Origin: an uncultured Pseudomonadota bacterium
Lineage (GTDB): Bacteria > Lernaellota > Lernaellaia > Lernaellales > Lernaellaceae
Length of the DNA: 6,473 nucleotides
Assembly: GCA_937967875.1 (NCBI GenBank)
Contig: CALBTQ010000579.1
Span: 1-6,473 of the forward strand
Direction: 5' to 3'
A program made the translations under genes and the position numbers. Under the pieces are notes generated by a model. That model saw only the letters and a list, made by a program, of their open reading frames with translations, was not told the DNA's origin and did not search any database. Numbering within the stretch: the first letter of the stretch is position 1; the number at the start of each line of letters is the position of its first letter. Shown piece by piece: positions 1-5,106 of the stretch.

Positions 1-47
1 GAGATCGTATTCGGTGACTGGAGTTCAGACGTGTGCTCTTCCGATCT
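1..47 (+). other. Illumina P7/TruSeq adapter remnant (non-genomic)
   Basis: Bases 1-5 (GAGAT) match the 3' end of the P7 flow-cell sequence. Bases 6-13 (CGTATTCG) occupy the place of an 8-base i7 index, and bases 14-47 match the TruSeq Read 2 adapter, beginning GTGACTGGAG and ending TTCCGATCT. On the opposite strand this is the usual read-through at the end of a short insert: the AGATCGGAAGAGC adapter start, then the index as CGAATACG. Genomic sequence therefore begins at 48. The adapter's last T (47) supplies the final base of the apparent stop codon of the kinase gene next to it. Any reading frame starting inside 1-47 is artificial. Confidence 0.98.
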
Positions 48-1969
48 CATACTCCTTTGGGCGGCAAGTGGTTGAAGATTTTAATATTCTCGTTTTCGGC
101 CAGCAGCCCCTGCGCTTGGTCGATCACCAGTCCGGCGATGGCGCAGGCGTCGATTTCCTCGATCTCCAGATCCAGCATGCCGGCCTGGATTTTCGAAACG
201 TCGAGCACGTCGTTGATCAAACGCAGCAGGTGTTCGCCGTTTTCCTGAATGATGCGTATGTCGCTGGTCACCTGATTGGGCAGATTGTATTTGACCTTTT
301 CCTTTTGAATGATTTTGGCGAAGCCGATGACGCTGTTGAGCGGCGTGCGCATCTCGTGACTGAGCCGGCTGATGAACTCGCCCTTGGATTTGTCGGTTTT
401 TTCCGCCATGGCCAGCGCATCGGCCAATCGGCGCGACTGGTCGGTCAACTGCCGCGTCCGTTCGTCGACCATGCGTTCGAGGTTCTGGCTGTACACGGCC
501 AGTTGCCTTTCCATGTTCTTGCGCTCGGTGATGTCGGTGATTACGGCGAAGGTCTTGGCGTCGGGTTGGCCGATCTGCTCCAGGCGACGCGCGGCGTAAA
601 GCACCCAGACTTCCATCCCCGATTTCGTCCGCCACATCATTTCCTGGACCAGCGTCGGCGGATGAATCAACGCCCGCGTGCCGGCCTGCTCGGGATCGGC
701 GACCACGAACAATTCGTTCACTTGATGACCGACCAGATTTTTATTGCCCAGAATCGTTTCCAGCGCCGGATTGGCGTGCAGGATGTAACCGTCCTGATCC
801 AACGCCCAGATGCCTTCACCCGCCGTTTCGACCAGGGCGCGGTAGCGTTGCTCCGATTCACGAATGCGATTCATCGCCATGGCCAGATCGTCGGCCATTT
901 CGTTGAAATGCCGCGCCAGTTGGGCCAACTCGTCTTTGCCCTTCAAGTGCACTCGGGTGATGAGGTCGCCCGCCGCGACGCGATCGGTGGCCGCGGCGAG
1001 TTTATGGATGGGAATGGTGATGCGTCGGCTGAGAAAAATCGACAAGAGCAGGGCGATCGTCAAGGCCGTCAACATCGAGTAGACCAGGCCGCGCAACAGG
1101 CCGAGCAGCGGGGCCATGGCGTCTTCTTCGTCGCGGGTCACCACGACCGACCAGCGTTCGCTCATGATCTGAAATGGATCCAGCACTATCGCAATCGAAG
1201 CGAACCCACCCTGCTTTTTCAGCCACGAGCTGTTTTCTTTGGCGGCCAGCAAAACGCGAATCGGATCGTCGGCGGACAGCGTTTCGAAAAGCCGGCCGGC
1301 GTCGCCGTACATCAACAGTCGCGCGTCTTCATTCACCAGAAAGGCGTGGGTCGCATCGCCCAACTGGGAATTCAATAAAATGTCGCCGATGGCGAAAAAC
1401 GCTTTTCGCTCGGATGTTAGCTCGTTCTGCAGAGGGATACGCCCGCATAGAATGCCGGGAATGGTCTCGTTGCTTCCGCCCAGCGGCAGGCACATCACAG
1501 AGACGGAGCGACGCGGATTGGAAATCAGATGCGCCCGGCTGAGTACGGGCTTTCCTTCCTGCGCCTGTTTGAACCAGCTTTTCGCCGCCCATTCGCCTTC
1601 GTAGGAATAGGTGGTGCTGGCGCGCACGACGCCCTTGGCGTCGATCAACGTCAGATCGTCGAACATGGTGGTGTATTGCTGAATGCGGCGCAATTCGGCT
1701 TCCACTTCCTTGGCCGGATAGCGGTCGAAATGCGTAATGATCGAGTTTTCCACCATAATCTGGATGCTGTTGTAGGCCGAGACGATGCTGTTGGAGATAC
1801 GCCCGGCCAACAGGCGGCTGCGGTCCTGCAACTCGTTTTCGATGGCTTGGGCCAACGTGTCGCGCATCTCATTGAGACCGGTGAACAGCAACGTCACCAG
1901 AGGGATAACCGCGGCAATCAGCAAAAACAACATGACCCGTAACGATATGCGCTGCACTGTCTTCCTCAC
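47..1969 (-). CDS. Membrane sensor histidine kinase (dCache-HAMP-PAS-HisKA), C-terminus cut off
   Basis: This is a two-component sensor kinase. Residues are numbered from the GTG at 1969. TM helix 1 is at about 12-32, followed by an extracytoplasmic double-Cache-like sensor domain (about 33-287, with the typical KSWFKQAQEGKP segment). TM helix 2 is at about 289-315, then HAMP (316-368), PAS (372-482, ending in the usual ITDITERK), a charged coiled coil (482-527) and HisKA (529-598) with the SHEMRTPLN box. The phospho-acceptor is His538 (CAC at 358-356). The protein ends after about 640 residues, just where the ATP-binding HATPase domain should begin, so the N, G1, F and G2 boxes are absent. 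The cause is the contig end: the final TGA (49-47) uses a base from the adapter. The GTG at 1969 overlaps the upstream stop by 4 bases and leaves a basic RKTVQR segment before TM1. A GTG at 1993 and an ATG at 1933 are alternatives; none of the three has a good Shine-Dalgarno sequence. The ligand and the partner regulator are unknown. Confidence 0.93.
   Translation of the reverse strand: MRKTVQRISLRVMLFLLIAAVIPLVTLLFTGLNEMRDTLAQAIENELQDRSRLLAGRISNSIVSAYNSIQIMVENSIITHFDRYPAKEVEAELRRIQQYTTMFDDLTLIDAKGVVRASTTYSYEGEWAAKSWFKQAQEGKPVLSRAHLISNPRRSVSVMCLPLGGSNETIPGILCGRIPLQNELTSERKAFFAIGDILLNSQLGDATHAFLVNEDARLLMYGDAGRLFETLSADDPIRVLLAAKENSSWLKKQGGFASIAIVLDPFQIMSERWSVVVTRDEEDAMAPLLGLLRGLVYSMLTALTIALLLSIFLSRRITIPIHKLAAATDRVAAGDLITRVHLKGKDELAQLARHFNEMADDLAMAMNRIRESEQRYRALVETAGEGIWALDQDGYILHANPALETILGNKNLVGHQVNELFVVADPEQAGTRALIHPPTLVQEMMWRTKSGMEVWVLYAARRLEQIGQPDAKTFAVITDITERKNMERQLAVYSQNLERMVDERTRQLTDQSRRLADALAMAEKTDKSKGEFISRLSHEMRTPLNSVIGFAKIIQKEKVKYNLPNQVTSDIRIIQENGEHLLRLINDVLDVSKIQAGMLDLEIEEIDACAIAGLVIDQAQGLLAENENIKIFNHLPPKGV
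1966..1969 (-). promoter_or_regulatory. GTGA stop/start overlap coupling the binding protein to the kinase
   Basis: On the minus strand the binding-protein stop TGA (1968-1966) overlaps a GTG (1969-1967) in the kinase frame. No Shine-Dalgarno sequence is visible just upstream of this GTG, which fits re-initiation by ribosomes finishing the upstream gene. If the GTG at 1993 is used instead, the overlap becomes 28 bases, and coupling is still likely. Confidence 0.6.
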
Positions 1970-3057
1970 CGTCGCTTGTTCAACGTCGCCCACACTCGAT
2001 TGCGTTCGTTGCGGCTCTTTTCCAATCCATTAAAATATTCGCACGAATTGTTTTCGTCCACCGTGGCCGTTTCGCTCTGTTTGACTTCGCCTTCCGGCCG
2101 CAAGATCGTTCGCGCCTTCAGGTTCGGCGTGTCGTAACGCAGGAACCGGGCGCAAGCGGCATTGACCGCCGGGTCGGCCATGTAGTCGATAAAGCGCAAG
2201 GCGGCTGCGGGATGCGTCGATGCAGCGGACATCGCCAATAAATCCATCCACTGCACGCAGCCTTCGCGGGGAATGATGTAAACCACATTCGGATTTTCAC
2301 GCTCGGCGCTGTGCCCTTCGCCGCTGTAGACATGAGCGATGACCAGTTCTTCGGCTATCAGCATGTCGCGAATGCGAATCGGGTCGAGAAATCCGCGCAT
2401 ATGCGGCAGGGCCTGGGCGATGGTCCGGCCGGCGGCGCGAATCGTTTCCGGATCGTCCACGTTGACGCTTTGCCCCTGCATCTTGAGGGCGATGGCCAGC
2501 ACTTCATCGATGTTGTTGAGCAATGCCGCTTTCTGCGCAAATTGCGGATCGAGTAAATCGCGCCAACTGGCGACCTTCTTTTTAATATATTTTTTATTGT
2601 ATGCCAGTCCGGTCGTGCCCATCAGATAGGGGACGTAAAACTTCTGCTGTGGATCGCAATCGATTTGTTGAAAATTGAAATCTGCTTTCTGGTACGTGGG
2701 CAATTTGGCGAAATCCAACTCGGCCAGCAGCTTGAGATCGATCAGGCGGCACAGCATGTCGCGGCTGGGAAACACCACGTCGAACTTCGCCGGTTCGCTT
2801 TGCAGATGCGCCAGCATGTATTCCTGATCTGGAAAGGTCTCCAATTCCACGCGAATGCCGGTTTTGGCCGTGAAATCACTAAGCGTGTCGGGCGCCAGAT
2901 AATCTTCCCAATTGAAAACGCGAATGGTGACCGCATCCGGCGAGCCCGATTTGGAAGCGGATTGCCCGCATGAGAGATTGGATCGACAGCCGCCGATGGT
3001 AAGGATCACCAATGTCGTGAAAAGCACTAAATTGGAAATTTTCGGCAACCTGCCCAT
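1966..3057 (-). CDS. PotD/PotF-family polyamine-type substrate-binding lipoprotein
   Basis: This 363-residue protein belongs to the spermidine/putrescine-binding family, which captures ligand outside the inner membrane for an ABC importer or a sensor. Residues 1-23 form a lipoprotein signal peptide with a basic start (MGRLPK), a hydrophobic core and the lipobox TIGGC, giving lipidated Cys24. Family signatures occur in order: VFNWEDYLAPDTL (48-60), FDVVFPS (92-98), VPYLMGTTGLAYNKK (142-156), WRDLLDP (165-171), the NNIDEVLAIAL segment (181-191), ENPNVVYIIPREG (254-266), QWMDLL (269-274) and RYDTPNL (307-313). The length is normal for the family. I chose the ATG at 3057 because signal-peptide features begin there; the frame extends upstream only to a TTG at 3117, which would put 20 charged residues ahead of the signal. 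The next gene is a sensor kinase, not a permease, so a role in sensing is possible. The ligand is inferred from the family only. Confidence 0.92.
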   Translation of the reverse strand: MGRLPKISNLVLFTTLVILTIGGCRSNLSCGQSASKSGSPDAVTIRVFNWEDYLAPDTLSDFTAKTGIRVELETFPDQEYMLAHLQSEPAKFDVVFPSRDMLCRLIDLKLLAELDFAKLPTYQKADFNFQQIDCDPQQKFYVPYLMGTTGLAYNKKYIKKKVASWRDLLDPQFAQKAALLNNIDEVLAIALKMQGQSVNVDDPETIRAAGRTIAQALPHMRGFLDPIRIRDMLIAEELVIAHVYSGEGHSAERENPNVVYIIPREGCVQWMDLLAMSAASTHPAAALRFIDYMADPAVNAACARFLRYDTPNLKARTILRPEGEVKQSETATVDENNSCEYFNGLEKSRNERNRVWATLNKRR

Positions 3058-3088
3058 GATTTCTACTGATCGATGTTTGATTGGTAAG

Positions 3089-3117
3089 ACTAAATCACAA
3101 CGCCGGACAGGATGCAA
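3089..3117 (-). promoter_or_regulatory. Possible sigma70-like promoter for the binding protein-kinase pair
   Basis: On the minus strand TTGCAT (3117-3112) and TTTAGT (3094-3089) are separated by 17 bases. Each matches 4 of 6 consensus positions, and the -10-like box lies about 31 bases upstream of the ATG at 3057. The match is weak, and this AT-rich stretch offers other candidates. Confidence 0.25.
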
Positions 3118-3185
3118 GTTTTGAGAAAATCAAAAAATGGCGAAATATAAAAGATACATTTCGTATTGCCTCTTGCCCGGTGCGT

Positions 3186-3191
3186 TAAAAT
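3186..3191 (+). promoter_or_regulatory. Possible -10 element upstream of the propeller lipoprotein
   Basis: TAAAAT lies 36 bases upstream of the ATG at 3228. The best -35-like hexamer nearby (TTGCCT, 3166-3171) is only 14 bases away, too close for a standard sigma70 promoter. The assignment therefore rests on the -10 hexamer and its position alone. Confidence 0.25.
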
Positions 3192-3215
3192 GATGTGAGG
3201 ATGTCGGCCAACGAC

Positions 3216-3220
3216 AGGAG
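3216..3220 (+). promoter_or_regulatory. Ribosome binding site that decides the lipoprotein start
   Basis: AGGAG at 3216-3220 is 7 bases from the ATG at 3228 but only 1 base from the in-frame ATG at 3222. Normal spacing therefore selects 3228, which also gives a clean lipoprotein signal peptide beginning MNKWW. Confidence 0.8.
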
Positions 3221-3227
3221 AATGAAA

Positions 3228-4265
3228 ATGAATAAATGGTGGCTCTTGCTGCTCGTGGCGTTGCTGATCGGTTTCGGTTGTGGTGACGATGACGACGATA
3301 ACAACGACGATTCCGCCGACGACGACTCTGCCGATGACGATGACGACAACGACACCAACGACGACGATGCCGACGACGATACGACCGACGACGACAGCGC
3401 CGATGACGATACGACCGAGCCGCCGCAATGTTGGAACGACCTGGCCGTCGGCGAGAAGGTCGCTTTCATGCAAGGCTTGCCCGGCTCGGAGGGCATCGCC
3501 TTCAACAGCGCCGGCGAATTGTACGCCTCGATCGGCAATCAGATTGCGCGCGTTTACGCCGACGGCACATGGGAGCCGCTGGCCGATTTCACCGACCCGA
3601 TCGGCATCGCCTTCGACAACGACGACAATCTGTACGTCGCCGATTTCGGCGAAGGAAATCTGCCCGCGCCCAACGACGGAGCGGTGTATCGCCTCGATTC
3701 CGCCGGTACGGCCACGCTGCTCGCCGAAGGCATCGCCAATCCCAATTACGTCACGCTCACACCGCAGGGCACGCTGCTGGTGTCGGACAACTACACGACC
3801 TCGATTTACGAATTGACGACCGCCGGCGCGTTGTCGGTCTGGTACGATCAGGTCGATTCGCCCAACGGCATGGTCTTTTCCGCCGCGCGCGATTCGCTGT
3901 ACGTGGCCGGTACGTTCGCCGCGGGCAATCCCGTCTATCGCATCGATCTTGACGGGCAGGGCGCACCGACGGGCATCACGACCATCGCCAACCTCGACTT
4001 GTTGTCGTTGCCCGACGGCATCGCAGTCGATGTCAACGGCATGCTGTATGTAACCGAAGACGGCATCGGCAAACTCGTGCGCGTCGATCCGATCACCGGC
4101 GAATACGAGGCGATCGCCACCGGCATGATCACCCCCGCGTCGATGGCTTTCGGCGTCGCGCCCGATTTCGATCCCTGTTCGCTCTACGTGACCGAACTGA
4201 TCGGCCAACACATCTGGCGGATTTCCGTGGGCGTCGCCGGTGCGCCGTTGGTCAACCAGGAATAG
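3228..4265 (+). CDS. Lipoprotein with Asp-rich stalk and SMP-30/NHL-like six-bladed beta-propeller
   Basis: This is a 345-residue exported lipoprotein of unknown substrate. Residues 1-17 are a signal peptide (MNKWW, then a Leu-rich core) ending at Cys18 in an IGFGC context, a slightly atypical lipobox. Residues 20-61 are a low-complexity tract in which 28 of 42 residues are Asp, the rest Asn, Ser, Ala and Thr. The remainder looks like a beta-propeller of the SMP-30/strictosidine-synthase/NHL type. Six repeats have a turn followed by a strand of the LYVA/LYVT kind: GIAFNSAGELYAS (89-101), GIAFDNDDNLYVAD (126-139), a third near 173-187, GMVFSAARDSLYVAG (214-228), GIAVDVNGMLYVTED (264-278) and MAFG...SLYVTE (306-323). 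Cys68 and Cys317 bracket the propeller and could form a disulfide that closes the ring. Proteins of this fold include lactonases and other hydrolases as well as non-catalytic binders. I see no decisive catalytic signature, so no enzyme activity is assigned. Confidence 0.87.
   Translation: MNKWWLLLLVALLIGFGCGDDDDDNNDDSADDDSADDDDDNDTNDDDADDDTTDDDSADDDTTEPPQCWNDLAVGEKVAFMQGLPGSEGIAFNSAGELYASIGNQIARVYADGTWEPLADFTDPIGIAFDNDDNLYVADFGEGNLPAPNDGAVYRLDSAGTATLLAEGIANPNYVTLTPQGTLLVSDNYTTSIYELTTAGALSVWYDQVDSPNGMVFSAARDSLYVAGTFAAGNPVYRIDLDGQGAPTGITTIANLDLLSLPDGIAVDVNGMLYVTEDGIGKLVRVDPITGEYEAIATGMITPASMAFGVAPDFDPCSLYVTELIGQHIWRISVGVAGAPLVNQE
3285..3416 (+). repeat. GAC/GAT-rich low-complexity tract encoding a poly-Asp stalk
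   Basis: In-frame GAC and GAT codons dominate, broken by Asn, Ser-Ala and Thr-Thr codons. Within it GACGATACGACCGA occurs exactly twice, at 3375-3388 and 3405-3418, 30 bases apart, giving a 10-residue protein period (ADDDTT at 48-53 and again at 58-63). Ser-Ala pairs at residues 29-30 and 34-35 show a shorter period. The pattern suggests growth by slippage or short unequal exchange while the frame stayed open. Confidence 0.85.
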
Positions 4266-4304
4266 TCTTGCCTTTCACCCGTGGCGCATAGCCGAATAAA
4301 ACGA

Positions 4305-4310
4305 TAAAAT
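4305..4310 (+). promoter_or_regulatory. Possible -10 element upstream of the transglutaminase-like gene
   Basis: TAAAAT lies 33 bases upstream of the ATG at 4343, in the 77-base gap after the lipoprotein gene. No convincing -35 box stands at the right distance. The same hexamer at a similar distance precedes the lipoprotein gene, which is weak support for both. Confidence 0.22.
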
Positions 4311-4333
4311 AGGTGGGAAATGCACATTATCAC

Positions 4334-4337
4334 GAGG
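4334..4337 (+). promoter_or_regulatory. Ribosome binding site that decides the transglutaminase-like start
   Basis: GAGG at 4334-4337 lies 5 bases upstream of the ATG at 4343. The frame is open further upstream to a GTG at 4313, but that would place this site inside the coding region, and the extra ten residues (starting GNAHYHEAA after Met) look unlike the family. Confidence 0.7.
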
Positions 4338-4342
4338 CGGCG

Positions 4343-5029
4343 ATGAGTCAGGATCTGCAACAATATCTGAACGCCGGCGAGTTCATGGATTTCACGCACC
4401 CTTCTCTGAAGGCGATCTGGCAAAAGGCGCTCGACGACTCGCCGATCGAAACGGCCCGGCGTTTGTTTTATTTCGTGCGCGATGAAATCCGCTACAACCC
4501 GGTATCGCCGATGTTCATGGTCGAGGATTACCAGGCCGGCACGATTCTGGAACGCGGTTATGGCTATTGCGTGCAAAAGGCGATCGTGCTGAGCGCCCTG
4601 GCGCGCGGGGCGGGCATCCCGTGCCGGCTGTGTTTCGCCGACATCGTCAACCACCGCACCCCGCCGGATCTGCAAAAACTGATGGGCACGAACCTGTTTA
4701 CCTACCACGGCTACAACGAGATGTATCTGAACGGACGCTGGCTCAAGGCGACGCCCGCGTTTGATCGCCGCATGTGCGAGCGCAACGATTTTCGTCTCTG
4801 CGAGTTCGACGGCGAACATGACGGGATGTTGCCCGCGACCGATTTACACGGCAATCGACATTTCGAATACGTTCGCCAATGGGGCTGTTTCGCCGACCCG
4901 CCGTTGACCGATATGCTTCACGCCTACGTCGAAGTGTACGGCAAAGCCAACCCGAATCTGCTGGAAATGTGGCAGCGCAAAGAGCGCGTTGATCTCAAAG
5001 AACAATTGCGCGACCGCAACGGAATATGA
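4343..5029 (+). CDS. Cytoplasmic transglutaminase-like (papain-fold) protein
   Basis: This 228-residue protein of the transglutaminase-core superfamily (COG1305-like) has a complete apparent catalytic triad. Cys76 lies in RGYGYCVQKA, followed by the typical LSALARGAGIPCRL helix and strand. His122 lies in TYHGYNEMYLNGRW. Asp141 lies in KATPAFD. An N-terminal helical segment contains ARRLFYFVRDEIRYNP (38-53), common in this family. The C-terminal 80 residues (including LCEFDGEHDGM and RHFEYVRQWGCFADPP) resemble, from memory, a stand-alone bacterial subfamily whose substrate is not established. There is no signal peptide or membrane segment, so it should act in the cytoplasm. Members of the superfamily include cysteine proteases, amidases and acyl transferases as well as cross-linking enzymes, so peptide or amide hydrolysis is as likely as transamidation. 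It lies 77 bases after the lipoprotein gene and 77 bases before the acyl-CoA synthetase. Confidence 0.9.
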   Translation: MSQDLQQYLNAGEFMDFTHPSLKAIWQKALDDSPIETARRLFYFVRDEIRYNPVSPMFMVEDYQAGTILERGYGYCVQKAIVLSALARGAGIPCRLCFADIVNHRTPPDLQKLMGTNLFTYHGYNEMYLNGRWLKATPAFDRRMCERNDFRLCEFDGEHDGMLPATDLHGNRHFEYVRQWGCFADPPLTDMLHAYVEVYGKANPNLLEMWQRKERVDLKEQLRDRNGI

Positions 5030-5093
5030 TACGCCTGCCGTAATATTTCCCGCTCCCGTTCACCGGCATTGCGCGTGCTCGTGTTCATTCGCG

Positions 5094-5099
5094 AAAGGA
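5094..5099 (+). promoter_or_regulatory. Ribosome binding site of the acyl-CoA synthetase gene
   Basis: AAAGGA at 5094-5099 is 7 bases from the ATG at 5107. A TAATAT hexamer at 5041-5046 in the same gap could be a -10 element, but no matching -35 is seen. No hairpin terminator is evident in 5030-5106, so read-through from the preceding gene is possible. Confidence 0.7.
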
Positions 5100-5106
5100 T
5101 CGTTCG

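Noticed and set aside
14..1378. A 454-codon plus-strand open frame opposite the kinase
   Set aside because: It starts at a GTG inside the adapter, its product matches no recognisable family, and it lies antisense to a gene with clear Cache, HAMP, PAS and HisKA domains. It is a shadow frame caused by codon bias.
3058..3117. Upstream extension of the binding protein to a TTG start at 3117
   Set aside because: It would add 20 mostly polar, charged residues before a proper lipoprotein signal peptide. The ATG at 3057 gives a normal signal.
3090..4211. A 373-codon minus-strand open frame opposite the propeller lipoprotein
   Set aside because: Its Val/Ile-rich stretch is just the complement of the GAC/GAT tract, and it runs through the divergent intergenic region. 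The plus-strand frame has a ribosome binding site, signal peptide and propeller repeats.
4266..4342. A possible hairpin between TTTCACCC (4273-4280) and GGTGGGAAA (4312-4320)
   Set aside because: The arms do not pair cleanly (one reads ACCC where CCACC is needed), the loop is over 30 bases, and no T-run follows, so it is not a credible terminator.
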